This document shows, piece after piece, positions 44,507 to 52,228 of a stretch of DNA of 64,000 bases. Origin of the DNA: Ralstonia insidiosa (GTDB taxonomy: Bacteria > Pseudomonadota > Gammaproteobacteria > Burkholderiales > Burkholderiaceae). Both the position numbers and the translations under genes were made by a program. A model generated the notes under the pieces. That model worked only from the letters and a program-made list of their open reading frames with translations, had not been told where the DNA came from and ran no database searches. The first letter of the stretch is position 1. Every line of letters begins with the position of its first letter. Location: the NCBI RefSeq assembly GCF_008801405.1, contig NZ_VZPV01000001.1, positions 1,736,001 to 1,800,000 on the forward strand, in the 5' to 3' direction.

Positions 44507-44672
44507 TTACTGAAGAGCAGATGCTGGCAAGACCGGCAGCACGACTTTGGACGGGTGCGTCGCATCGTTATAGAACGTCAGTAAGCCCTCCCTGTGGCAG
44601 GTTGCTCACGCCCACGGCCACGCGCAGCTTGTGGCCCTTGCTGATCAGTGCGCTGGTCGGGAACACCCCCAG
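44507..44672 (-). pseudogene. C-terminal remnant of a CocE/NonD (X-Pro dipeptidyl-peptidase-like) hydrolase
   Basis: On the minus strand one frame reads VFPTSALISKGHKLRVAVG plus VSNLPQGG, then stops. The next frame continues FYNDATHPSKVVLPVLPASA and LQ to a TAA. Together they resemble the last 60 or so residues of CocE/NonD hydrolases, whose beta-jellyroll domain ends in this way. The frameshift or small deletion lies at GGGCTTACTGACG. Upstream of 44672 the similarity stops abruptly and no start or catalytic domain is present. The gene is thus a truncated, frameshifted fragment that still has its terminator. Confidence 0.65.
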
Positions 44673-45049
44673 CCGTGTGCGCCAACAGCTTGGGCGCAGT
44701 CGATCAAGCTCCAAGCATGCCTGTCGCTGTACGGTGCGCGGCGGGCTTGGCGCCGTCATCCGCACGTGTTTTCGGCCCGAAACATCCGGCGTGTTACGTA
44801 ACGCACCGCGTAACGAACGTGAGAGAAGCGTCCCCCACGTGCCGTTTTCGGATGAGAAAATTGCACCCCACCAAGGTAGGGATTCGGCCGGCAAAGGCTT
44901 GCCCGTATTGCGTTTCAAACAGGGGCGTTCCGTGTTCGAGTCGGGCAAACGGCAGCTATCGCCTTGTCGTCAAAACTGGCACAGACGTTGCGTAATTCGG
45001 TCAGACCCGCCCGGCACAGGGCGCCACGCAAAGACAGAAGGGGGCCATC
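44673..45049. other. non-coding stretch upstream of a small gene
   Basis: No supported gene. Frames here have no ribosome-binding sites and no family resemblance. An AAGGGGGCC purine stretch at the end serves the next gene. Confidence 0.4.
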
Positions 45050-45328
45050 ATGAACCGCACCATTCAGGACGTCGAAATTGCCGCCGCCATCGATTCGGAC
45101 CTGCTGCGCCGTCGCCAGCAGTTTGCTGGTCAGCCCGCCGCCTGGCAGGTGTGGTCCGAAGCCGCACACGTCGCTACCTTGAATGAGCGCGCACGCAGCG
45201 CCTTCATCGAGCGCGTGGCTGCCAGCCGCGGCGCGGACATCGCACTGCGCCTGCTGATGAAGGCCCAGTCAATCCGCGAACAGGTTACGCAGACGCTGTT
45301 GACCGAGGCGTCGGCAACGCTGCACTGA
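45050..45328 (+). CDS. small helical protein of unknown function
   Basis: A 92-residue soluble, largely helical protein starting MNRTIQDVEIAAAIDSDLLR and containing AAWQVWSEAAHVATLNERAR. No signal peptide or membrane segment. A purine-rich AGAAGGGGG site precedes the ATG, and a strong terminator follows, so it is a stand-alone gene. I do not recognise its family; similar short proteins are seen in Ralstonia as hypothetical proteins. Confidence 0.7.
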   Translation: MNRTIQDVEIAAAIDSDLLRRRQQFAGQPAAWQVWSEAAHVATLNERARSAFIERVAASRGADIALRLLMKAQSIREQVTQTLLTEASATLH

Positions 45329-45379
45329 GGTTGCGCGAGGGGGATGCAGGCACGCACGACGTGTCGGCACGTGGGATGC

Positions 45380-45415
45380 AAAAGGCCTTGTCGGGAGACG
45401 GGGCCTTTTGTTTTT
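45380..45415 (+). terminator. terminator after the small helical protein gene
   Basis: AAAAGGCC / GGCCTTTT with an inner GTC / GAC pair, followed by TGTTTTTG. Confidence 0.85.
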
Positions 45416-45441
45416 GTGGGTAGAACGCAGGGCAGAAAACA

Positions 45442-45466
45442 AAAACGCCCGCGTGGGCGGGCGTTT
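45442..45466. terminator. terminator of the tRNA-Ser gene
   Basis: AAAACGCCCGC / GCGGGCGTTTT with a 3-base loop, 10 bases downstream of the tRNA on the minus strand. Confidence 0.88.
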
Positions 45467-45476
45467 TCGTGAATTC

Positions 45477-45567
45477 TGGCGGAGAGAAGGGGATTCGAAC
45501 CCCTGATAGGCTATTAACCTATACACGCTTTCCAGGCGTGCGACTTCAACCACTCATCCATCTCTCC
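45477..45567 (-). tRNA. tRNA-Ser(GGA)
   Basis: On the minus strand: acceptor GGAGAGA pairs with TCTCTCC. The anticodon stem CACGC / GCGTG encloses CTGGAAA, giving anticodon GGA at 45531-45533 (reads UCC and UCU). The long variable arm TATAGGTTAATAGCCTAT is typical of tRNA-Ser, and the T-arm reads GGGGTTCGAATCCCC. The 3' CCA is encoded. Confidence 0.97.
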
Positions 45568-45859
45568 GGAAGCCCGCGATTGTAGCACACCGGGCAAGTA
45601 CGCCAAGCCCTCAACACGGTTGCGGTCGAAGTTCGTGATGTGCGAGCACGAAATTGACGAGAAGCGGATCATCCGCCACCTCCCATCGCATAGCCAACAA
45701 CCAGGGCGCAAATCACAGCGCCGAATCGGACCGGTCCTATACACCCACCAAGAGTGCATCGGTACATTCGACCCCGATGCCGAGTTCGGCGCAAATTCTT
45801 GTGCCGTAAGGCACGACCCGATTTTCTTGTTTCTCGATTCTCAAGCGAGTGATGACGTC

Positions 45860-46975
45860 ATGCAGTTCGACCTGCTTTCCTGTCTCGCGCGCGAACAAGG
45901 TCGCTCTGCAAGCAACGTTGTCCCGACCCGTCGAGTCCGGCGGTCGCTGTGCGCGTGTCTTGCCTTGCTGTACGGATCCATGACGGCAGTGATCCCCGCA
46001 CCCGCACTGGGTGTAACGCCGGCACCGGATGCGCCTGCAGTATCGAACGTGGCATTCATGCCGCCGGCGGGCAACCTTGTTGATGCGCGTTTCTCCAATG
46101 TGCCCCACGCGCCGTGGGGCGCCTCCTCGGTGCCGTCGCCGACTGCAGATCCGCAATCCGGCACGCGAGCGGGCGAGATCGCGAGCACGTTTCGCAAGGC
46201 ACTCGCGCGAGCGGATCTACCGGGCGACCTGTTGCAGCAGATCACGCGCTTGCTTCGTGGAAAGGTCGACATGTCGGCCCGAGGCCAGGAGGGCGACTAC
46301 TTTCGTGTTGCCTACGAACCCGTCGCCGATACTTGCTGCGAGCAGGCGATCCGCCTGACTGCGATTGAGGTGCGGTTCCGTGGTAAGCGCCATGCGGGTG
46401 TCTGGTTTGCAACGAACGCGCGTCCACAAGGCGACTACTACCGATTCGACGGCACGCTCATGGCGGGGTTGCGCTTCACTTGGCCGGTTCAGGCAACCCG
46501 CATCAGCTCAGACTTCGGCGAGCGCACGCATCCTGTCACGGGTGTCCATCACGGGCATTCTGGTGTCGATCTTGCCGCGCCGACCGGCAGGGCCGTGCGA
46601 GCGTCCGAAGCGGGGGTGGTTGCGCATATCGGCAACGAGCGGCGCGGCTATGGCAAGTACGTGGTCATCCGGCACCCGGATGGGCTCACGTCTTACTACG
46701 CGCATCTCTCCAAGATCGCCCCCAAGTTGCGTGTAGGCATGCACATTGAACGCGCGCAGCGCGTGGGTGCAGTTGGCCGTACTGGAACGGCGACTGGGCC
46801 GCACCTGCATTTCGAAGTCCGCCGTGACGATCGTCCTGTCGATCCGCTTGCCCTGATTCGCAAAGCAAGCGTGCAAGCATTGCAAGGCGATCAACTGGTT
46901 GCCTTCCAGCGCGTTGCTGCGCTGGCGATGCTGCGTCTTGCCGGTGCCGGGCCGGCATCGGTGGTTGCGACATAA
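45860..46975 (+). CDS. M23 family (LytM-type) peptidase
   Basis: About 371 residues. A signal or anchor region (residues about 30-55, SLCACLALLYGSMTAVIPAP) is followed by a Pro-rich linker and a helical domain with LPGDLLQQITRLLRGK. Then comes a C-terminal lysostaphin-like M23 domain with HGHSGVDLAAP (His and Asp zinc ligands near residues 231-238) and GPHLHFEVRRD near 314-322. Such enzymes cut peptide cross-links in peptidoglycan. The ATG at 45860 is weakly supported; the frame is open for 80 codons upstream but that part does not look coding. Unusual is the Cys pair (DTCCEQA) before the M23 domain. Confidence 0.85.
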   Translation: MQFDLLSCLAREQGRSASNVVPTRRVRRSLCACLALLYGSMTAVIPAPALGVTPAPDAPAVSNVAFMPPAGNLVDARFSNVPHAPWGASSVPSPTADPQSGTRAGEIASTFRKALARADLPGDLLQQITRLLRGKVDMSARGQEGDYFRVAYEPVADTCCEQAIRLTAIEVRFRGKRHAGVWFATNARPQGDYYRFDGTLMAGLRFTWPVQATRISSDFGERTHPVTGVHHGHSGVDLAAPTGRAVRASEAGVVAHIGNERRGYGKYVVIRHPDGLTSYYAHLSKIAPKLRVGMHIERAQRVGAVGRTGTATGPHLHFEVRRDDRPVDPLALIRKASVQALQGDQLVAFQRVAALAMLRLAGAGPASVVAT

Positions 46976-47020
46976 GCGGCTCCAAGCGGCATCTGTTGAT
47001 TTGCAATCAACGCTGCGATG

Positions 47021-47064
47021 TGCCTCCGTAGCGTTACGGAGGCACAACCCGTACGCAAACGGGT
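47021..47064 (+). promoter_or_regulatory. two consecutive perfect hairpins upstream of the beta-barrel gene
   Basis: TGCCTCCGTA-GCGT-TACGGAGGCA is followed after one base by AACCCGT-ACGCAA-ACGGGTT. Neither is followed by a T run, so a regulatory 5' leader or mRNA-stabilising element is more likely than a terminator. Confidence 0.45.
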
Positions 47065-47132
47065 TCAACGAAAACGGCGCGCTTTCTACGATGGTGGTCT
47101 CTCTCTCCTCTCATCGTTTAAAGGTTGTTTTC

Positions 47133-47840
47133 ATGATCAAGACGTTCGCTCTGCCTGGCGCGCTTGCGCTGCTGTTCTCTGGTACCGCTTTTGCCCAAAC
47201 CACCACCGATGCTTCGAAGGAAGACGGTTACTACGGTGCTGTTCGTATCGTTGGCGCAAAGCACAAGGCCGATGACATGGCTTCCACCGCCCGCCCGCGG
47301 ATCGGCAGCTTTGTTTCGATTGACGACAGCGCCAATCTCGTCACGGGTTCGTTCGCTTTGGGTTACGACTTCGCCAACGGCTGGCGTGTCGAAGGTGAAT
47401 ACACGCTGCCGCGCAAGGATGCCTTCGTAAGCGGGTCGACGCGCTGGCCCAGCAACAACTACCACGATATTCACTCGCAACGTCTGATGGCCAACGTGTA
47501 CCGCGACTTCGCGGTGGCCAAGAACGTGTCGGTGTACGCAATGGGTGGCCTGGGTCTGGCCATGCTGAAGTCGGAAGGCGCCCAGATCAACCCGGCCAAT
47601 GGCTTCGGCGGTCCGTTCAACTCCGCAAGCCAAACCAACTTGGCGTGGTCGCTGGGTGCAGGCGTTTCATATTCCCCGATCAAGAAGCTGACCCTGGACC
47701 TGGGCTATCGATACGTTGATATGGGCAAGACGGAAAGCGGTTGGAACGCATTCACCAATGCTGTCGGCATGCAAGACGAAATGCTGCGCGCAAAACTGGT
47801 CTCGCATGAAATCTATCTGGGTGCGCGTTACAAGTTCTAA
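47133..47840 (+). CDS. outer-membrane beta-barrel protein
   Basis: A 235-residue exported protein with signal peptide MIKTFALPGALALLFSGTAF (cleavage at AFA-Q). The mature part has alternating amphipathic strands, periodic aromatic residues and a terminal GARYKF ending in Phe, the outer-membrane insertion signal. FALGYDFANGWRVEGEYTL and SVYAMGGLGLAML resemble the OmpA-like / OMP_b-brl family (eight-stranded barrels). Adhesion or porin-like roles are possible. It follows the M23 gene by 157 bases with its own leader hairpins. Confidence 0.88.
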   Translation: MIKTFALPGALALLFSGTAFAQTTTDASKEDGYYGAVRIVGAKHKADDMASTARPRIGSFVSIDDSANLVTGSFALGYDFANGWRVEGEYTLPRKDAFVSGSTRWPSNNYHDIHSQRLMANVYRDFAVAKNVSVYAMGGLGLAMLKSEGAQINPANGFGGPFNSASQTNLAWSLGAGVSYSPIKKLTLDLGYRYVDMGKTESGWNAFTNAVGMQDEMLRAKLVSHEIYLGARYKF

Positions 47841-47942
47841 AAGCCTGTTTGCGATGCATTCCTAGCCACCACGCGGGGAAACTCGCCGTGTTGGTTTTAC
47901 GCCCGGAGAGTTGACGCGCCGGGCGTTGTTGCATTTGGTGCG

Positions 47943-47982
47943 AAAAAAATCGCTCGGATTTGATATCCGGGCGATTTTTTTT
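47943..47982. terminator. strong terminator after the beta-barrel gene
   Basis: AAAAAATCGCTCGGA / TCCGGGCGATTTTTTTT stem with one mismatch and a 6-base loop; an additional weaker hairpin ACGCCCGG / CCGGGCGT precedes it at 47899-47926. Confidence 0.9.
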
Positions 47983-48189
47983 GCGAAATCACGCGTGGTT
48001 GCCGGCTTTGTAAAGGGCTTGGGGCCTGGCGGGAGCTGCTGGGGTGGCCGGAGAAAGTAGGTCGATTTGGCTGGGGCAGCAACTCAAATTGATACGTGTC
48101 ACCAGTTGTTGCGAGGCAGTCCGAGGCGATGTTATAAACACTAGCGCAACAAGCCATAGCAATAGCCCCCGTCATATTGCGAGAAAAAA

Positions 48190-51100
48190 ATGAATAAGAA
48201 TGCGTGGAGTCTGGGTGTTGGAGGGATGGCGATTATCACTGGCACGATGCCGGTTGGTGCCTACGCCGCCTGTTCGTCAACGGCGCCGGCCAGCGGTACG
48301 ACCGTCACCTGTTCGAATCCAGGTGTCCCATCGGTGAATGCGGTTGCGGGCAGTACCAATGTCACCATCAATATCGATTCAACGGCCACTGGCAGCTACG
48401 CGTTGGCGACGACGCCGACGCCATTCTCCGTTGACACGCAAAGCGCTATTACCAACAACGGCAATCTCTCGTTGTCTGGTAACGGCACCGGCGTTGCAAA
48501 TCGCGGTGCCATGCTGATTGGGGTGAATAACAACAATACGATCACCAATGGCGCGACCGGTGTGATTACGACCACCGGCACCTACAACGATGGCATAGCT
48601 GCCAACGGCAATAACAACGCGCTCGTCAACAACGGCTCCATTACAACCACCGGCAACAATTCGTATGGCATGACTGCGGCGTGGGGCCAAAGCAATCCGG
48701 GTGCCTCGGGCAATACGATTACCAACACCGGCACGGTAACGACGTCTGGAAACAATGCTCGGGCGGTGTCGTTGCTCGGTGGCAACGGCACCGTCAACAA
48801 CAGCGGCACGCTGACTTCCAACGGCAGGGATGCTCCGGCCGTCTACATGCAGGGCAATAACGACACCCTGAATAACAGCGGCACGATTCAGACGACGGGC
48901 ACTGCGTCGAGCGGCGGCAGCGTTGATGCAGTGGTGTCGAACACGCTCGGCAGCTCGTTTACCGCAACCATCAACAACCAGGCCGGCGGGCAGATCATCA
49001 GCAACAACGGCATCGGCGTGCGCTCGACCAATGGCGCCACAACGATCACCAATGCGGGGTTGATCCAGGGTGGCAGCGGCACTGCTATCCAGGGTGGCAA
49101 TGGCAATGTGACGCTGATCCTGCAGACCGGTTCGCAGATCATCGGCACGGCCAACGGCGGCGGTGGCACCAACACGGTGACGCTGCAAGGCACGGGTACG
49201 GCGTCCAACGCGTTCACCAATTTCCAGAGCCTGACCATGGCCGGCAACGCCTGGACCTGGGCGGGTACCGGCACGTTCTCAACTGCGCTGGTGCAGAGCG
49301 GCACGCTCAACCTGACGGGCACGCTCGGCACGACCACGGGTTCGGTCGTTGCCACCGTCAGCAGTGGCGCGACGCTGCAGGCGAACGCGTCAAACTTGCC
49401 GCTGTCCGTAACCGACAACGGGCTGGTGCGTTTCCAGCAGGACAGCGCAGGCAACTACACGGGCACCATCAGCGGGTCTGGCGCGGTCGAGAAGACTGGG
49501 GCGGGAACGTTGACGGTGTCTGGCAGCAACACCTACTCCGGCGGTACCACGATCACGCAGGGCGCGTTGTCCGCAGCTGCAGATAGTGCTCTGGGGGCAT
49601 CGTCGGGTGCGCTGACACTCAACGGCGGCACGCTGCAACTGGGCAGCACGTTCAATCTTGCGGCGAGCCGCGCGGTGTCGATCACGGCCAACAACGGCAC
49701 GATCGATACGCAGGGCTTCAATTCCACGGTCGCGCAGAGCATGACCGGAACCGGTTCGTTGACCAAGCTCGGCAGCGGTGTCCTCACGCTGAACGGCTCC
49801 AACAGCTATGCCGGCGGTACCAACGTCAACGCCGGCACCCTGGTTGTCGGCGATGGCACCAGTGCATCGGCGGCGCTCTCTGGCGGCGGCGCGGTGGCGG
49901 TGGCTGGCGGCGCCACGCTTGGCGGCTATGGCAGCGTGACCGGCAACGTGTCGAACAGCGGCACGATCGCAGTCGCAAACGCATTGGCCAGTCTGGCCAG
50001 CGGCGCAACCGGTAACTTCCAGATCAACGGCAACCTGACCAACGCGGGGCTCGTGCAACTCGGCGGCAGCGGGGTCGGCAACACGCTGACCGTGGCGGGC
50101 AACTACACCGGCCAGAACGCGACGATCGCGTTGAATACGGTACTGGCGGGCGACGGCTCCGCATCGGACAAACTCGTTGTGAGTGGTGGCACTGCAAGCG
50201 GCTCAAGTGCACTCAAGGTGACAAACGTGGGTGGGGCAGGCGCGCAAACGATCGCCGACGGTATTCAGGTCGTGCAGGCAATTCACGGCGCAACAACCAG
50301 TGCAAACGCCTTTACGTTGTCGGGCGGCGTTGTCAGTGCTGGAGCCTATTCGTACTACCTTGTAAAGGGGGGCGCTGCGAGCGGCGCCGGCAACAACTGG
50401 TACTTGCGCAACACGATTCCGGCACAGCCGACACCGTCGACGCCGCCTTCGTCTGTAGCGGAGGGCACGCCGGAATCGATCATCGAGGCCGTGGCTGCGC
50501 CCGGCACGGATCCGATGCCCGTCTATCGCCCGGAAGTGGCGCTGTACTCAGAAGCCCCAGCGGTCGCACGTCAGCTCGGATTGCTGCAGATCGATACCTT
50601 CCATGAGCGCCAGGGCGAGCAGGGCTTGCTGACCGAGAACGGCACCGTGCCGGCTTCATGGGCGCGTGTATGGGGTGGCAATACCAACATCAAGCAGAAG
50701 GGCGATGTAAGCCCGTCGTTTGACGGCACGGTGTGGGGCATGCAGGTTGGTCAGGATCTCTACGCGGACACCCAACAGAGCGGCCATCGCAATCACTACG
50801 GTGTGCTGCTGGGCTTCTCGCGTGCAGTGGGTGACGTGAGTGGTTTCGCGTTGGCGCAGCAGGGGTTGGGCGTCGGCTCCTTGCAGGTCAACGGTTACAA
50901 CCTCGGCGGTTACTGGACACATGTCGCGCCGACGGGGTGGTACACGGATGCCGTCCTGATGGGCAGCGCGCTGACGGTGCGAACCAGCTCCATGGATAAC
51001 GTGCACGGTTCAACCAACGGCAACGCCATCACGGGCTCCGTCGAAGCCGGGCTGCCGATCCCGCTCAGCCAGGGGCTGACGCTGGAGCCTCAAGCACAAC

Positions 51101-51474
51101 TGGTTTGGCAGCGGTTGTCGCTCAAGGATTTCAACGATGGCATCTCGAACGTGTCGTGGAACAACGGCAACACGTTTCTGGGCCGCGTGGGTGCACGCTT
51201 GCAGTGGTCGTTTGATTCGAACGGGATCAACTGGAAGCCGTATCTGCGCTTGAACGTGCTGCGCTCGTTCGGTTCGGATGACAAGACCACGTTTGGTGGA
51301 AACACCACGATTGGTGCGCAGGTTGGCCAGACGGCCGGGCAGATCGGTGCAGGGTTGGTCGCGCAACTCAGCAAGCGCAGCAGTGCGTATGCAACGCTCA
51401 GCTATCTCACGAATCTGGGTGGTGAGCACCAGCGCACGATTCTGGGCAACGTGGGGGTGCGTTGGGCGTGGTGA
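48190..51474 (+). CDS. type Va autotransporter with beta-helix passenger
   Basis: A 1094-residue surface protein. A signal peptide (about residues 1-27, ending AYA) leads into a passenger rich in Asn, Gly, Thr and Ser with repeated ITNTGTVTTSG / NNSGTL-type turns, predicted as a parallel beta-helix. Two autotransporter-associated repeats (KTGAGTLTVSGSNTYSGGTT and KLGSGVLTLNGSNSYAGGTN) follow. A Pro/Ser linker leads to the translocator barrel from about residue 815 to the final RWAW. The passenger lacks a visible protease triad, so it is probably an adhesin or autoagglutinin. The function is not assigned further. Confidence 0.92.
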   Translation: MNKNAWSLGVGGMAIITGTMPVGAYAACSSTAPASGTTVTCSNPGVPSVNAVAGSTNVTINIDSTATGSYALATTPTPFSVDTQSAITNNGNLSLSGNGTGVANRGAMLIGVNNNNTITNGATGVITTTGTYNDGIAANGNNNALVNNGSITTTGNNSYGMTAAWGQSNPGASGNTITNTGTVTTSGNNARAVSLLGGNGTVNNSGTLTSNGRDAPAVYMQGNNDTLNNSGTIQTTGTASSGGSVDAVVSNTLGSSFTATINNQAGGQIISNNGIGVRSTNGATTITNAGLIQGGSGTAIQGGNGNVTLILQTGSQIIGTANGGGGTNTVTLQGTGTASNAFTNFQSLTMAGNAWTWAGTGTFSTALVQSGTLNLTGTLGTTTGSVVATVSSGATLQANASNLPLSVTDNGLVRFQQDSAGNYTGTISGSGAVEKTGAGTLTVSGSNTYSGGTTITQGALSAAADSALGASSGALTLNGGTLQLGSTFNLAASRAVSITANNGTIDTQGFNSTVAQSMTGTGSLTKLGSGVLTLNGSNSYAGGTNVNAGTLVVGDGTSASAALSGGGAVAVAGGATLGGYGSVTGNVSNSGTIAVANALASLASGATGNFQINGNLTNAGLVQLGGSGVGNTLTVAGNYTGQNATIALNTVLAGDGSASDKLVVSGGTASGSSALKVTNVGGAGAQTIADGIQVVQAIHGATTSANAFTLSGGVVSAGAYSYYLVKGGAASGAGNNWYLRNTIPAQPTPSTPPSSVAEGTPESIIEAVAAPGTDPMPVYRPEVALYSEAPAVARQLGLLQIDTFHERQGEQGLLTENGTVPASWARVWGGNTNIKQKGDVSPSFDGTVWGMQVGQDLYADTQQSGHRNHYGVLLGFSRAVGDVSGFALAQQGLGVGSLQVNGYNLGGYWTHVAPTGWYTDAVLMGSALTVRTSSMDNVHGSTNGNAITGSVEAGLPIPLSQGLTLEPQAQLVWQRLSLKDFNDGISNVSWNNGNTFLGRVGARLQWSFDSNGINWKPYLRLNVLRSFGSDDKTTFGGNTTIGAQVGQTAGQIGAGLVAQLSKRSSAYATLSYLTNLGGEHQRTILGNVGVRWAW

Positions 51475-51507
51475 GGCGACTGGGGCGATTGGGCCGACTG
51501 GGGCGGC

Positions 51508-51927
51508 CTAGGCTGCAGCTTGCAGCAACATGGCTTCCATGTAGGCCATGACGTAGCGCTCGTCGTCCAGGACTTTGAGCGCGCGCCTGACGATGAATGG
51601 CGTCGGTCGGCTGCAGTCGATCGACGCAATCGCCTGTCTGTCAAACCAGGCGCAGCGCGCAATTTCCTGAGCGGGGCGGGCGATTGCACTGGCTTCGATG
51701 TCGGCGACAAACACGTGGTGCTGCTTGTTGCCGCCAGCGAATTGGAACAAAGGGCGTACGGCACGGCAGACGATGCCCGTTTCCTCGGTCAACTCGCGGC
51801 GGGCGGCGTCTCTTAGTGTTTCACCGCGGCGCGGTTTTCCGCCGGGCAGCACCCAGCGTGCACGAGGCCGGGCGACCAGAAGGATCCGGTCACCACGTTG
51901 GCAGAGGACGGTTGCACGTTCTTTCAT
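51508..51927 (-). CDS. Nudix hydrolase
   Basis: A 139-residue protein with the Nudix box GGKPRRGETLRDAARRELTE followed by ETGI; the G-5X-E-7X-REUXEEXGU pattern is complete, so metal binding and pyrophosphohydrolase activity are expected. The substrate is unknown. The ATG at 51927 (MKERATVLCQRGDRILLVAR) is preferred. The frame is open for 88 codons upstream, but that region contains an intrinsic terminator on the same strand, so the long form is unlikely. It ends 33 bases from the convergent autotransporter gene. Confidence 0.9.
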   Translation of the reverse strand: MKERATVLCQRGDRILLVARPRARWVLPGGKPRRGETLRDAARRELTEETGIVCRAVRPLFQFAGGNKQHHVFVADIEASAIARPAQEIARCAWFDRQAIASIDCSRPTPFIVRRALKVLDDERYVMAYMEAMLLQAAA

Positions 51928-51953
51928 GGCTGGGCTTGCACGGCGGTGCACAT

Positions 51954-51979
51954 AAAAAAACCGCCGCTCGGAGGCGGCG
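51954..51979 (-). terminator. terminator lying just upstream of the Nudix start
   Basis: On the minus strand CGCCGC-type stem (CGCCGC / GCGGCG, loop of 6) is followed by seven Ts, only 26 bases before the Nudix ATG. No gene on this strand ends just before it. Confidence 0.8.
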
Positions 51980-52228
51980 TAATGGAAAGTGTCTGAAACA
52001 AGTTGCTGGACTGCGGGAGTGGGCCGCGCGTCCAACACAGTCATTTTCTCGAAGGGGCGCCGTATGCTGAATGAGATTTGTCCGATTTGGATACGTGATG
52101 CCGTAGGACAGGACCGAATGTGGTTTGCCGTCCGTCCGCTCAGATGCGCGCCGCGCTGATCTCTTGGGCACAAGAGATTCCGGCGTAACATCGCACTCCA
52201 TACCGCGCCATTGAAGGTTCGTCACACC

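Noticed and set aside
44521..45186. 221-codon plus-strand frame in the long gap after the chemoreceptor
   Set aside because: It is antisense to the hydrolase remnant and overlaps the start of the next gene, with no ribosome-binding site or recognisable domain.
45620..45859. Upstream 80-codon extension of the M23 peptidase
   Set aside because: It lacks a ribosome-binding site and would place the signal peptide far inside the protein.
48540..48900. Short repeated units in the autotransporter gene that look like a CRISPR or tandem array
   Set aside because: The units are degenerate codon repeats of beta-helix turns within an intact frame, without identical repeats and unique spacers.
48379..50058. 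Open frames antisense to the autotransporter passenger
   Set aside because: They mirror the Asn/Gly/Thr repeat composition of the real gene and have no start signals.
51475..51507. Tandem near-repeats of ggcgactggg between the autotransporter and Nudix genes
   Set aside because: Only three imperfect short copies; no stem and T run to call a terminator.
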